Source of the DNA: Candidatus Nitrosopelagicus brevis
GTDB lineage: Archaea; Thermoproteota; Nitrososphaeria; Nitrososphaerales; Nitrosopumilaceae
Assembly (NCBI RefSeq): GCF_000812185.1
Contig: NZ_CP007026.1
Span: 266,426 to 330,425 of the forward strand
DNA length: 64,000 bases
Direction of reading: 5' to 3'
Under the pieces are notes generated by a model. That model was given only the letters and a program-made list of their open reading frames with translations. It searched no databases and was not told the DNA's origin. Every line of letters begins with the position of its first letter. Within the stretch, counting starts at the first letter, position 1. Both the position numbers and the translations under genes were made by a program. Below, in pieces: positions 9,263 through 18,490 of the stretch.

Positions 9263-11580
9263 CTAATTTCTAAATTATGCATTGCGATTAAATCTTTCTT
9301 GAATTGATTTAGGTTTTCTGGAATATCTATTTTGATAGAATCTTTTAGGGATAAATTATTCTGTTTTTTCTCATTCCAAACCTTAGAGTTAAACTCCACA
9401 ATTACTTGAGTCATATTTGTCATATCTTCTATGTTCTCTATTTTTGGTAACTGTTCTTTATGTATGCTATTTTTTGAGTAAAGTGTTTGCCATAGATGTT
9501 CTGTAATGAATGGTGTAATTGGAGCTAATAGTTTCAATATTGTTGAAAGTACTTTGTGTAATGTAAAAATGGCACCATCTCTTTCATCATCATCAAATCC
9601 AATTCCGTATGCTCTAGCTTTTGCCATTTCAATGTATTGTGCTGCAAAAATATTCCATGTAAATTCTCTTAATGCTGTTGCTGGTATGAAGAAATTATAT
9701 TTTGAATACCCTTCATTACATACTGAAATTAATTTATCAAGTTCAGATAATATCCATTTATCTGAATCTGTTAATTTTCCTGATTCAATTATAGGAAAAC
9801 TTGAAAGGAATCTTGAAACATTCCATAATTTACTCAAGAATTTCTTTGTTGATTCTATCTTTTGTTCTGAACATCTAAAATCGTATCCTTGATTAATTTC
9901 ACTTGCACTCCAAAATCTAAAAGTATCAGCGCCTGATTTTTGAATTACCGGTAATGGATCAATTGCATTGCCCTTACTTTTACTCATCTTCATTCCTTTT
10001 TCATCTAACCCATAACCCATAACCCATGCTTCAGACCATGGTTTTTGTCCAGTTAGTTTCTCACATCTAAGTAATGTATAGTACAACCATGTTCGAACAA
10101 TATCTTTTGCTTGAGGTCTTATTCCAGTAGGATACGTTTTTTTGAAAAATTCATCATCTCTGTTAAATTTTGTAACAAACAAAGGTGAAACACTAGAATC
10201 CATCCATGTGTCAAATGTTCTATCTTCTCCAGTAAATTCTGTATTACCACATTTTTCACATTTTTGTGCAGGACAGGAATCTTTCCAAGGTCTATAATAT
10301 TTTCCAGGTTCTGGAACAAATGGTTCTGAACATTCGTTACAATACCATATTGGTATCTCTGTTCCATAGAATCTTCTTCTAGAAATTGGCCAATCAATAG
10401 ATATTGATTCTAACCAATTCATCAAAATTTGCTTATGCATATTTGGATAAAACTCAATTTCTGAGCCTAACTTTTTCATTTTTTCAATTGAATCCTTCTG
10501 TTTCAGATAGTATTCTTCCATCGGTACAATTTCAATTGGAATTTTACTTCGCTCTGACAAAGGTGTTCTATGGGAAATTTCTTCAATTTTCTCTACTAGA
10601 TTTGCATTTTCTAAATCCTCGATAATTTTTGTTCTTGCCTGCTTTGGTTTTAGTCCTTGATAGTTTCCTGCAGCTTCTGTCATTCGTCCGTCCAAACCTA
10701 TTGCAATCACTTCCTCTAATTGTAATTCTCTAAATAATGCAACATCATTTTGATCACCATAACTACAAACCATTACTGCACCTGAACCAAACTCAATTTT
10801 TGCAGAATGATGTGGTGTAATCTCAACTTCTTTGTTTGTTAATGGAACTACCAAGTTCTTCCCAATTAAATTTGAATATCTCTCATCATCAGGATTTACA
10901 ATGACAGTCTTACATGCACATAATAATTCTGGCCTTGTACTTGCAATGATTATTTCTTTTTCTTCATCTTTTACTATGAATTTCATGTAGACGAGTTTTG
11001 TTGGAAGATCATCGTATACTATTTCTGCATCTGCAATTGTTGTACCTGAAACCCAATCGTAGTTATTTGGTCTTGTTGCAAGATAAATGACACCTTTTTT
11101 CCAAAGATCAATAAATGTTTCTTGAGTAAATTTTCTATATTCTTCTGAATCTGTTCTATAATAATTCTTAAAATCCCCACTCAATCCAAGACTTTTCATT
11201 ATCTGTATCATCTCGGCTTCTAAATCATCTAGTGCATTTTTACATAAATTCAAAAACTCTCCTCTCTCTGTTTCTCGCATTCTAATACCGTGTTTTTTTT
11301 CTGTGTAGAGTTCTACCGGTAATCCGTTTCTATCAATGCCTATTGGAAAGTAAACATTTTTTCCATTCATTCTTGCTGTTCTTGCAATCATATCGATTTG
11401 TGCATAATGTGATGCTGCACCAATATGCCATGGTCTTCCTGATGGATATGGTGGTGGTGTGTCTATTGTATAATTTTCATCTTGTAATTTAAAATCATGA
11501 AGCTTCTCATCATCCCATTTTTTTAAAATCGCATCCTCTAGTTTTGGCTCCCATGCTTTTTCTGTAATCTTTGGATCCAT
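9259..11580 (-). CDS. valS: Valyl-tRNA synthetase
   Basis: Class I synthetase of 773 residues that charges tRNA-Val. The signature HIGA is at residues 52-55 within PPPYPSGRPWHIGAASHY, and KMSKSKGN lies near residue 531. An editing (CP1) domain contains IIASTRPELLCACKTV. Two CxxC pairs (IWYCNEC and CEKCGNTEF) form a zinc module. It is shorter than bacterial ValS, with no C-terminal coiled-coil arm, as is usual in archaea. The ATG start follows a short intergenic gap from the pterin dehydratase gene on the same strand. Confidence 0.97.
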   Translation of the reverse strand: MDPKITEKAWEPKLEDAILKKWDDEKLHDFKLQDENYTIDTPPPYPSGRPWHIGAASHYAQIDMIARTARMNGKNVYFPIGIDRNGLPVELYTEKKHGIRMRETERGEFLNLCKNALDDLEAEMIQIMKSLGLSGDFKNYYRTDSEEYRKFTQETFIDLWKKGVIYLATRPNNYDWVSGTTIADAEIVYDDLPTKLVYMKFIVKDEEKEIIIASTRPELLCACKTVIVNPDDERYSNLIGKNLVVPLTNKEVEITPHHSAKIEFGSGAVMVCSYGDQNDVALFRELQLEEVIAIGLDGRMTEAAGNYQGLKPKQARTKIIEDLENANLVEKIEEISHRTPLSERSKIPIEIVPMEEYYLKQKDSIEKMKKLGSEIEFYPNMHKQILMNWLESISIDWPISRRRFYGTEIPIWYCNECSEPFVPEPGKYYRPWKDSCPAQKCEKCGNTEFTGEDRTFDTWMDSSVSPLFVTKFNRDDEFFKKTYPTGIRPQAKDIVRTWLYYTLLRCEKLTGQKPWSEAWVMGYGLDEKGMKMSKSKGNAIDPLPVIQKSGADTFRFWSASEINQGYDFRCSEQKIESTKKFLSKLWNVSRFLSSFPIIESGKLTDSDKWILSELDKLISVCNEGYSKYNFFIPATALREFTWNIFAAQYIEMAKARAYGIGFDDDERDGAIFTLHKVLSTILKLLAPITPFITEHLWQTLYSKNSIHKEQLPKIENIEDMTNMTQVIVEFNSKVWNEKKQNNLSLKDSIKIDIPENLNQFKKDLIAMHNLEIS

Positions 11581-11611
11581 ATCTAAAACATTGATCTTTG
11601 TCTATAAATCT

Positions 11612-11911
11612 CTAGAGTGATGGAATCACTGGTATCTTATCTAGATATTTTGCAAGATTGATGTCATTTTGAGAAATTCCTCCTACATCATGTGTCATAA
11701 GATCAATCACAAGTTTATTGTAAACATTAAACCACTCTGGATGATGATTCATTTTTTGAATTTCAACAACTGCTATAGTCATAAAATTCCATGCTACATC
11801 AAAGTCAGAAAATTCGATTTCTTTGTGTAATTTACCATTTTGAACACTCCATCCATTCAACTCTCTTAGACCCTCTTGAATCTCATTATCTGAAAGTTTT
11901 GACAATCCCAT
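11612..11911 (-). CDS. Pterin-4a-carbinolamine dehydratase
   Basis: A 99-residue PCD/DCoH family protein that dehydrates 4a-hydroxytetrahydropterin, a step in pterin recycling. The active-site pattern NHHPEWFNVYNKL and the downstream THDVGGIS block are complete. Archaeal homologues may serve pterin or molybdopterin metabolism rather than aromatic hydroxylases, and no such hydroxylase is seen in the window. It is divergent from the asparagine-synthase-like gene, with which it probably shares a TATA element near 11943. Confidence 0.93.
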   Translation of the reverse strand: MGLSKLSDNEIQEGLRELNGWSVQNGKLHKEIEFSDFDVAWNFMTIAVVEIQKMNHHPEWFNVYNKLVIDLMTHDVGGISQNDINLAKYLDKIPVIPSL

Positions 11912-11936
11912 GTTATGATAGAAAATATGAACAATA

Positions 11937-11950
11937 ATAAATTATACAAT
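11937..11950. promoter_or_regulatory. Shared TATA region of a divergent gene pair
   Basis: AAATTATACAATTT reads as a TATA-like element on both strands. It lies about 24 bp upstream of the ATG at 11966 on the plus strand and about 32 bp upstream of the pterin dehydratase start at 11911 on the minus strand. It is the reason for choosing the internal ATG at 11966 for the plus-strand gene. Confidence 0.45.
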
Positions 11951-11965
11951 TTAATTCACAAAATC

Positions 11966-12709
11966 ATGAATCAACTATTAGACGAAATTCTTAATTCCAT
12001 CAAAACTACTGTATTAGATAATTCTGTTGGTGTTGCTTTTTCAGGCGGTGTGGATAGTACATTAATTGCAAAACTGTTGGATGACAATGGTTATGATATA
12101 CATCTTCTAACTATTGGTTTTCCTGATTCACATGACATTAATTTTGCAAAAGAGGTAAATGAAATTCTAAAATTTAAACATAATATTTTAGAAATTGAAC
12201 TAGAATCTTTTCAAGAAACTAGCGAAAAGGTAAATGATATTATAAAAACTGATAATCTTTCCTGGAATGAAAATTCAATTGCGTTTTATTATGTTTCAAA
12301 ATTAGCTAAAAAATTGGGAATTTCCACAGTTGTCACTGCAAATGGAATTGATGAATTATTTTGTGGTTATAATGCATATCGTGAGGCTATCGGAATTGGA
12401 GTTGATGAAGTAATGAATGTCATGAATCAAAAGTTGGATAATGAGAAAAAAATGATGATTGCTGTTAACAATGTTACATCATTATTTGATGTAAGAATAT
12501 TACAACCTTTACTGGATGAAAATTTTATTTCATATGCAAAAACTATCCCAATCTCTGAAAAGATAATTGATGAAAATGATTTACAACGTAAGCATGCTAT
12601 AAGAAAACTTGCAGCATCTTGTGGTGTACCTGAAATATCTGCTTACAAACAAAAAAAAGCATTACAATATGGGTCTAAAATACACAAACAGCTCTTAAAA
12701 TTACGATAA
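11966..12709 (+). CDS. Stand-alone asparagine-synthase-type ATP-PPase domain protein
   Basis: A 247-residue protein consisting only of the ATP-pyrophosphatase half of asparagine synthetase. The PP-loop AFSGGVDSTLIAKLL is near the N-terminus, followed by ANGIDELFCGYNAY and a C-terminal RILQPLLDENF segment. The N-terminal glutaminase domain of AsnB is absent, so ammonia or another amine would be the donor; the substrate is unknown. An in-frame ATG at 11915 would add 17 residues, but it lies upstream of the apparent TATA box. Its 3' end overlaps purB by nine bases, convergent. Confidence 0.85.
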   Translation: MNQLLDEILNSIKTTVLDNSVGVAFSGGVDSTLIAKLLDDNGYDIHLLTIGFPDSHDINFAKEVNEILKFKHNILEIELESFQETSEKVNDIIKTDNLSWNENSIAFYYVSKLAKKLGISTVVTANGIDELFCGYNAYREAIGIGVDEVMNVMNQKLDNEKKMMIAVNNVTSLFDVRILQPLLDENFISYAKTIPISEKIIDENDLQRKHAIRKLAASCGVPEISAYKQKKALQYGSKIHKQLLKLR

Positions 12710-14062
12710 TTTTTTTGCATTAACTTTAACGTGTTTATCTACATTGTTTATGATAATTTGTGATGCTCCAAGATGTTTTTCAGGTACAAAAATATCTTTA
12801 ATTTCTTTTTCTGTTAATGATTTTAAGATATTTTTATCTCCAATTAACGCATCCATGTAATTCATTTTCTTTTCATGAGCCTCAAATGCAACTCTTTGTA
12901 CATCTCTATATGCTACAAATCTTGGAATTCCTTTTTTGATTAATGCTTCTAATACAAATTCTGCAAAAATTTGACCTTTAGTTATGTAAAGATTTTCTCT
13001 AACTCGTTTGTCATTAATTTGCAAATTACTAATTATTCTAATCATTGTTTCAATCATTTCATCAAGTAGAATTGATGCCATTGGTATTGTGAATCTTTCA
13101 TTGGCTGAATTTGATAAATCTCTTTCATGCCATAATGGAATATTTTCAAATGACGTATTGATCTGACTACGTAATAATTTAGACAATGAAGAAATTCTTT
13201 CACTCTTGATTGGATTTCTTTTTACAGGAACTGCACTACTTCCCATCTGACCTTTTTTGAAGTGTTCGGCAACTTCCCCAATTTCTGTTCTTTGTAGATT
13301 TCTTATTTCAATTGAAATTTTTTCTAATGTTGCACCAAGAAGTGATAACTGAAAAATATATTCTGCATATCTTTCACGTGGAATAATTTGTGTTGTCACT
13401 TTTGCAGGGAATAATGATAATTTTTTTGCTACTCTATCTTGAACTTTAACTGCATTTTTACCCATCAAAGAACCTGTACCTACAACTCCTAGTGTTTTAC
13501 AGATAAGAATTCGTTTTTTTATTTCATCAAGACGTTCAAGATGTGTTGACATTTCAGCTGCCCAATTTGCAAATTTTAGACCAAATGAAATGATGCTTGC
13601 ATGTTGACCGTGTGTTCTACCTACTGCTGGAAGTGTTTTGTATTTCATTGCATTTTTTGTTAATACCAATGCAAGTTTCCCAACCTTTGGTTGAATAATA
13701 CGAATTGCATCTCTCATTTGCATTGAATTACTTGTATCTACAAGATCATTACTTGTTAATCCGTAATGTATCCAGGGTCTTGATTCTTTTTTACATCTTT
13801 CAGCTAATGATTCAACTAATGCAGCAGTGTCATGATCACTTTTTGCCTCTAACTGTTTAATTCGTTTAGCTGTAATCTTTCCTGAACGTGCGGCCCTTGC
13901 AATATCTTTTGCAATTGATTTCGGAATTAGATTAATTTCGCCTTGGGATAATGCCGCAGCAGCTTCAATTTCTAATTGATAATCAACCTTTTTCTGCTCG
14001 CCAAAAATTTCAAGCATCTCTTTTGTGCCATAACGTCCACTGTCTATAGGTAAAATTGCCAC
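12701..14062 (-). CDS. purB: Adenylosuccinate lyase
   Basis: Fumarase-superfamily enzyme of 453 residues. It acts twice in purine synthesis: SAICAR to AICAR, and adenylosuccinate to AMP. The superfamily signature is present as GSSAVPVKRNPIKSERI, with the flexible catalytic serines in QMGSSA. The TSNDLVDT and GRTHGQHA segments that bind substrate are intact. Its partner purA lies at 31766 on the plus strand, so the two are unlinked here. Confidence 0.97.
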   Translation of the reverse strand: MAILPIDSGRYGTKEMLEIFGEQKKVDYQLEIEAAAALSQGEINLIPKSIAKDIARAARSGKITAKRIKQLEAKSDHDTAALVESLAERCKKESRPWIHYGLTSNDLVDTSNSMQMRDAIRIIQPKVGKLALVLTKNAMKYKTLPAVGRTHGQHASIISFGLKFANWAAEMSTHLERLDEIKKRILICKTLGVVGTGSLMGKNAVKVQDRVAKKLSLFPAKVTTQIIPRERYAEYIFQLSLLGATLEKISIEIRNLQRTEIGEVAEHFKKGQMGSSAVPVKRNPIKSERISSLSKLLRSQINTSFENIPLWHERDLSNSANERFTIPMASILLDEMIETMIRIISNLQINDKRVRENLYITKGQIFAEFVLEALIKKGIPRFVAYRDVQRVAFEAHEKKMNYMDALIGDKNILKSLTEKEIKDIFVPEKHLGASQIIINNVDKHVKVNAKKLS

Positions 14063-14102
14063 TAATTAGTATGGATTTTTTACAAAAATAAACTTATGTC
14101 TA

Positions 14103-14750
14103 TTAAAAAATATAATTTGAATTTGAACCGTCAAAATTGATTACCACTCCTGAAAGATATTTTATCTCTTTTTCCACTATGGAACTTACAAAATCGCCTA
14201 TCTCTTCTGGTTTTCCTAATCTTTTCATAGGTAAACTATCTGCATATTCTTCCACATTATCTACTAATTCTTTTGTTCGATCTGTATTGATTGGTCCTGG
14301 TGCAATGTTGATTAGACTAACATCTCTTTCAGCAAATTCTTTACTTAGAATTTTAAAAACACTTGAAAATGCTGCTCTATAAGCACTGGAAATAATTAAT
14401 TTTGAATTTGGTTCTTTGATAACATTAGATGTTATTGCAAAAACATACCCACCATCATTAATTTTGATTTTTTGTAGTAATGTACAAAATCCAACAAATA
14501 ACTGATTATGATATTTTTCCCAGTCTTCTTTACTTATTTTTTCAAATTCAATAATTGGTGGACCACCTGTGTTTAGCACCAATATGTCAGTTGAATTATT
14601 TTCATTAGCAAATTTGTTTACACTATCCAAATTTGATGTATCTATGTCATTACTTGATAATGAAAATACATCCAAATCCAGTTTTTTCAATGAATCTGAA
14701 ATTGATTTACCAATACCTCTGCTGGCACCTAAAACAATTGCTTTTTTCAT
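14103..14750 (-). CDS. SDR-family oxidoreductase, atypical active site
   Basis: A 215-residue Rossmann-fold short-chain dehydrogenase. The cofactor motif GASRGIGKSI is at the N-terminus, NTGGPP takes the place of the usual NNAG, and APGPINTDRT follows the active site. The catalytic YxxxK is altered: the segment reads AYRAAFSSVFK, so the Lys four residues after Tyr is replaced by Phe. A subset of FabG-like SDRs shows the same kind of change, so the fold and cofactor binding are likely but reductase chemistry is uncertain. It sits next to purB but has its own spacing. Confidence 0.9.
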   Translation of the reverse strand: MKKAIVLGASRGIGKSISDSLKKLDLDVFSLSSNDIDTSNLDSVNKFANENNSTDILVLNTGGPPIIEFEKISKEDWEKYHNQLFVGFCTLLQKIKINDGGYVFAITSNVIKEPNSKLIISSAYRAAFSSVFKILSKEFAERDVSLINIAPGPINTDRTKELVDNVEEYADSLPMKRLGKPEEIGDFVSSIVEKEIKYLSGVVINFDGSNSNYIF

Positions 14751-14837
14751 TATGTATTGGAAATTGTTATTTCATTTTAATTTATTCAAATAATTGAATT
14801 TCATTTAAATTGCCATATGCAGTTTTTACTATAGATA

Positions 14838-16286
14838 ATGACTGATTTGAAACCAAAAAAAATAGGTGAAAATCAGTATCAGATTGATGCTGATTCATCA
14901 CTAGGAATGAAAGTACCTGTAACAATTTATGCTAATGATGTATTATTAGAAAAAATGATGACTGATAGAACAATCAAACAAGCAGTAAATGTATCAACAC
15001 TGCCTGGAATTCAAGAACATTCGATAGTTTTACCCGATGGTCATGAAGGATATGGATTTCCTGTAGGTGGAGTTGCTGCAATGGATGCTGAAGAAGGAAT
15101 GATTAGTCCTGGTGGTGTTGGTTATGACATTAATTGTGGTGTAAGACTGTTAAGAACAAATCTTACTGAAGAACAAGTTAGACCAAAACTTAACGACCTT
15201 GTTAATGATCTTTTCAAATCTATTCCGTCTGGAGTTGGTTCAAAAGGAGCTGTTCGTTTGACACAATCTGAATTGGATGAAGTATTGGTGAAAGGTGTAT
15301 CATGGGCAATTGACAATGGATATGGCACAAATGATGATGCAAATGTATGTGAGGAAAATGGACAAATGGCGAATGCAGATCCAAACAAAGTATCTGATAA
15401 AGCACGAAAGCGCGGATTACCACAACTAGGAAGTTTAGGTTCTGGAAATCATTTTCTTGAAGTCCAACGTGTACAAGAAATTCATGACGAAGAAGCTGCA
15501 AAAAGAATGGGAATAGAAGAAGGAACAATCACCGTATTGATTCATTGTGGTTCTCGAGGTTTTGGTCATCAGGTTTGTAGTGATTATTTACGAATCTCTG
15601 AACAAGTTCAAGAAAAATATGATATCAATTTAGCAGATAGAGAACTTGCATGTGTTCCAAATACTTCTGAAGAGGGAGAATCTTACAGAAAAGCAATGTT
15701 TGCAGCATTAAATTTTGCATGGAGTAATAGACAAATGATTACTCATTGGACACGAAAATCTTTTGAAAGAGTATTTTCTCAGTCTGAATCCGATTTAGAT
15801 ATGAAATTAGTTTATGATGTGGCACATAATATTGCCAAAGTTGAAAAACACAGGATTGATGGAAAACAAAAGAAGGTTGTTGTACATAGAAAGGGTGCTA
15901 CTCGTGCTTTTCCTGCTAACATGGATGAAGTTCCTAGTAAATATAGAGATCTTGGTCAACCTGTTTTAGTTCCTGGTTCTATGGGTACTGGAAGTTGGAT
16001 TCTTTTGGGAAATGAAAATTCAATGTCTGCAAGTTTTGGTTCAACAGCTCATGGAGCTGGAAGAATGATGTCTCGTTCTAAAGCAAGACGAAATTTTACA
16101 GAATCCGAAGTAAAAAAATCCCTTAATGATAAAGGCATTTTTATAAAATCTCTGACAAGGGATGGTGTGGTTGAAGAAACACCTCAAGCCTACAAAGATG
16201 TTGATTCTGTAGTTAATGTATCTCATAATCTTGGCATAGCAACAAAGGTAGCTAAATTAGTTCCAATTGGAGTGATCAAGGGATGA
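14838..16286 (+). CDS. rtcB: RNA-splicing ligase RtcB
   Basis: GTP-dependent 3'-5' RNA ligase of 482 residues that joins tRNA exons after intron removal. Metal and guanylate motifs are present: PDGHEGYGFPVGG, the CGVR Cys, LGSGNHFLEVQ, HCGSRGFGHQ and STAHGAGRMMSRSKAR with the guanylated His. No intein is visible. It starts a three-gene operon (rtcB, PDCD5-like, unknown) with four-base overlaps. A substrate is present in the window: the intron-containing tRNA-Tyr at 55990. Confidence 0.98.
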   Translation: MTDLKPKKIGENQYQIDADSSLGMKVPVTIYANDVLLEKMMTDRTIKQAVNVSTLPGIQEHSIVLPDGHEGYGFPVGGVAAMDAEEGMISPGGVGYDINCGVRLLRTNLTEEQVRPKLNDLVNDLFKSIPSGVGSKGAVRLTQSELDEVLVKGVSWAIDNGYGTNDDANVCEENGQMANADPNKVSDKARKRGLPQLGSLGSGNHFLEVQRVQEIHDEEAAKRMGIEEGTITVLIHCGSRGFGHQVCSDYLRISEQVQEKYDINLADRELACVPNTSEEGESYRKAMFAALNFAWSNRQMITHWTRKSFERVFSQSESDLDMKLVYDVAHNIAKVEKHRIDGKQKKVVVHRKGATRAFPANMDEVPSKYRDLGQPVLVPGSMGTGSWILLGNENSMSASFGSTAHGAGRMMSRSKARRNFTESEVKKSLNDKGIFIKSLTRDGVVEETPQAYKDVDSVVNVSHNLGIATKVAKLVPIGVIKG

Positions 16287-16696
16287 GTGAAGAAGATAAA
16301 GAATTAGAAATGCTAAAGGCTAAAAGATTAGCTGAAATGCAGAAAAATTTTTCTGAACAGGATCAATTAAATGATAATACAAATAATGAACCTGAAAAAC
16401 CAAAACCAACACTACGTGATTATGTAGTGAATAGTTTAGGTCATAGAGGAATGGAAGTATTACAAAATGCAGAATATCAATTTCCAAACGAATCAAAAAT
16501 TATTATAGAAAAATTAGGAGAATTGATTTCCACAGGTGATATTAATGAAACATTAGATGGAGGAAAACTATTGGTTTTATTCAGATCTGTTGGAATTAGT
16601 ATCAGAATGGAAAATAAAATCAATGTTGAGAAAGATGGAAAATTCATTTCAATTACAGATAAATTTAAAAAAACAACAAATGACGATGAATTATGA
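16283..16696 (+). CDS. PDCD5-family DNA-binding protein
   Basis: A 137-residue protein of the archaeal/eukaryotic PDCD5 family (TFAR19-like three-helix bundle). It begins with an acidic coiled helix (LKAKRLAEMQKNF), has a low-complexity linker of about 20 residues, then the helical core around YVVNSLGHRGMEVLQNAEYQF. Nucleic-acid binding is known for homologues, but the cellular role is unclear. It overlaps both rtcB and the next gene by four bases, which indicates translational coupling with tRNA ligase. Confidence 0.88.
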   Translation: MSEEDKELEMLKAKRLAEMQKNFSEQDQLNDNTNNEPEKPKPTLRDYVVNSLGHRGMEVLQNAEYQFPNESKIIIEKLGELISTGDINETLDGGKLLVLFRSVGISIRMENKINVEKDGKFISITDKFKKTTNDDEL

Positions 16697-17010
16697 CATA
16701 TTATATTCAAATTAGTACAACTGACTGGCCTAAAGATAGAGTTCTTTTCGAAGATACTTTAAACACGTTAGAAAAATTATGTGATGTTCAAAGTGGCTAT
16801 ATCCTTAATGAGCCTGTATCAAAATTTGGTTGGACATTTATTGATATGATTTTAAAAGGTGATTTTCATATGTCACTAGAGCAAGAATTTATTGATCAAA
16901 TTAAGAAATCTAAAGGATCAAAACCTGAAGAAAAATTTGTAACCTTTTTTTCAAACTATTTGGAAAATAATGGTTGTAAAATTAAATTAAAATTAATGCA
17001 ATCTAACTAG
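16693..17010 (+). CDS. Small protein of unknown function, rtcB operon
   Basis: A 105-residue soluble protein with no recognised family. It reads as an alpha/beta protein ([21 protein letters not shown], later a long basic helix and a KIKLKLM strand). The ATG overlaps the stop of the PDCD5-like gene by four bases and the stop overlaps the uS11 stop on the other strand. The operon position suggests a link to RNA ligation or translation, but nothing in the sequence proves it. Confidence 0.75.
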   Translation: MTYYIQISTTDWPKDRVLFEDTLNTLEKLCDVQSGYILNEPVSKFGWTFIDMILKGDFHMSLEQEFIDQIKKSKGSKPEEKFVTFFSNYLENNGCKIKLKLMQSN

Positions 17011-17507
17011 ACTCTTCTTCCACGTTTTCCACCTTTCTTTCTTGTAGTATCATGTGGAATTGGTGTAACATCGTCGATTTTACCAATCTTAAATCCGCCT
17101 CTTGCAAGGGCGCGAATTGCAGCTTGTGCTCCTGGTCCTGGAACTCTAGAACCAACTCCTCCTACAGCACGAACTCTAATGTGTAATCCTGTGAATCCTT
17201 TTGTTTTTGCAGATTCTGTTACCACGTTTGCAGCTTTCATTGCTGCAAATGGTGATGACTCATATCTATCTGCATTAACATGGTGACCTCCAGAACTAAT
17301 TGAAACTGTCTCTGCACCTGTCAAGTCAGTAATGTGGATGATAGTATTGTTGTAACTACTAAAGATATGTGCAATACCCCATTTGTCTACTACTTTTGCT
17401 TTTGTAGGCTGTTGCGGTTTTGCTTCTACAACCTCTTCAGTTGCTTCTACAACCTCTTCAGTTGCTTCTACAACTGTTTCTGGTTTTTCTTCAACAGTTT
17501 CTGACAT
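17007..17507 (-). CDS. rps11: Ribosomal protein uS11 with acidic N-terminal repeats
   Basis: Small-subunit protein of the platform that binds 16S rRNA near the mRNA exit. The core ([23 protein letters not shown] to the basic C-terminus [10 protein letters not shown]) is a standard archaeal S11. The first ~38 residues are an extension containing a duplicated TEEVVEA heptad plus further Glu- and Val-rich sequence, encoded by a 21-bp tandem repeat at about 17421-17462. The total of 166 residues is about 35 more than usual. The stop overlaps the end of the plus-strand gene. Confidence 0.97.
   Translation of the reverse strand: MSETVEEKPETVVEATEEVVEATEEVVEAKPQQPTKAKVVDKWGIAHIFSSYNNTIIHITDLTGAETVSISSGGHHVNADRYESSPFAAMKAANVVTESAKTKGFTGLHIRVRAVGGVGSRVPGPGAQAAIRALARGGFKIGKIDDVTPIPHDTTRKKGGKRGRRV
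17421..17462 (-). repeat. 21-bp tandem repeat inside rps11
   Basis: Two exact copies of a 21-bp unit beginning TGCTTCTACAACC on the plus strand, followed by a partial third copy from 17463. Each unit encodes one acidic TEEVVEA heptad of the uS11 extension. The units are identical at every base, which suggests recent slippage or duplication. Confidence 0.9.
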
Positions 17508-17551
17508 AGATTTTGCAGATTTTTTTGGCTTTATAAAAGAATGCCCTAGAA

Positions 17552-18490
17552 TTATCTAAAATGCTGCCATCCATTATCTTCAATCTTAAATGAACTATTT
17601 CCATCATCAAAAAACACACCTTTTCCTTTATACACATAACCAATCTCAAAAATACTAATTTTGTTCTTTTTTGCTAGTGCATGAATTTTTTTTAAATTTT
17701 CAGGCATGACTGTAAACACTAACTCAAATTCTTCACCACCGTCAAAAACTAATCTGTTTAGACTAGTGTTATTTTTGTTTGAAAATTCTATGACATCCTT
17801 ATTTGTGGGTATTTTTGTAATTAGAAATTTTTTCTTATTTTGGTTAGACAATTCATTCAAACATGATGATAGTCCGTCACTTGAATCAATGGATGAAGAT
17901 GTATAATTAGTTAATTTATGACCAAATTCTAATCGTGCTTTTGGTCTAAAAAAAAGATTTTTTGATTTTGCTGAAAATGCTTTACTAGATTTTTTCTTTT
18001 TCAATATTATATCCAATGCCGCAGCAGTGTATCCAAATGCACCTGTTGTGCATATTACATCTCCTATTTTTGCACCTTTCCTTTTTGTATATTTTTTTAC
18101 ATTTCCAAATAATACTACATGTATTGAAATTTCAGTACCTTGATTTGTATCTCCCCCTAATAATTGAATTTTGAATTCTTTACATGCTTTTGAAAAACCT
18201 TTTGATAATTCTTGTACCTGTTTTTTTGATATTGTTTTTGGTAATGTTACAGATATAATACAAAATTTTGGTATTATTCCTTTTGCAGCAAAGTCACTTA
18301 CACTAGAAACTATGCTTTTCCTTGAAATATCTGATAATTTTGAGCCTTTTGGAATATCGGTACTCTCTACTAATGTGTCAACACACACTGCGCATTGTTT
18401 ATTTGCTAGATTAAAAATTTCAACATCTTCTGAACTAACATGTTTACTATTGATTATTTTAATAATTTCTTTTTCATTTAATTTCTTCAT
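17552..18490 (-). CDS. thiL: Thiamine-monophosphate kinase
   Basis: Phosphorylates thiamine monophosphate to thiamine pyrophosphate. It has 312 residues of the PurM/ThiL fold. Signature segments include LGGDTNQG, the [11 protein letters not shown] metal site, [12 protein letters not shown] and the C-terminal GWQHF. Its start lies inside the 3' end of the upstream phosphohexomutase gene (17-bp overlap), so the two form an operon on the minus strand. Confidence 0.95.
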   Translation of the reverse strand: MKKLNEKEIIKIINSKHVSSEDVEIFNLANKQCAVCVDTLVESTDIPKGSKLSDISRKSIVSSVSDFAAKGIIPKFCIISVTLPKTISKKQVQELSKGFSKACKEFKIQLLGGDTNQGTEISIHVVLFGNVKKYTKRKGAKIGDVICTTGAFGYTAAALDIILKKKKSSKAFSAKSKNLFFRPKARLEFGHKLTNYTSSSIDSSDGLSSCLNELSNQNKKKFLITKIPTNKDVIEFSNKNNTSLNRLVFDGGEEFELVFTVMPENLKKIHALAKKNKISIFEIGYVYKGKGVFFDDGNSSFKIEDNGWQHFR

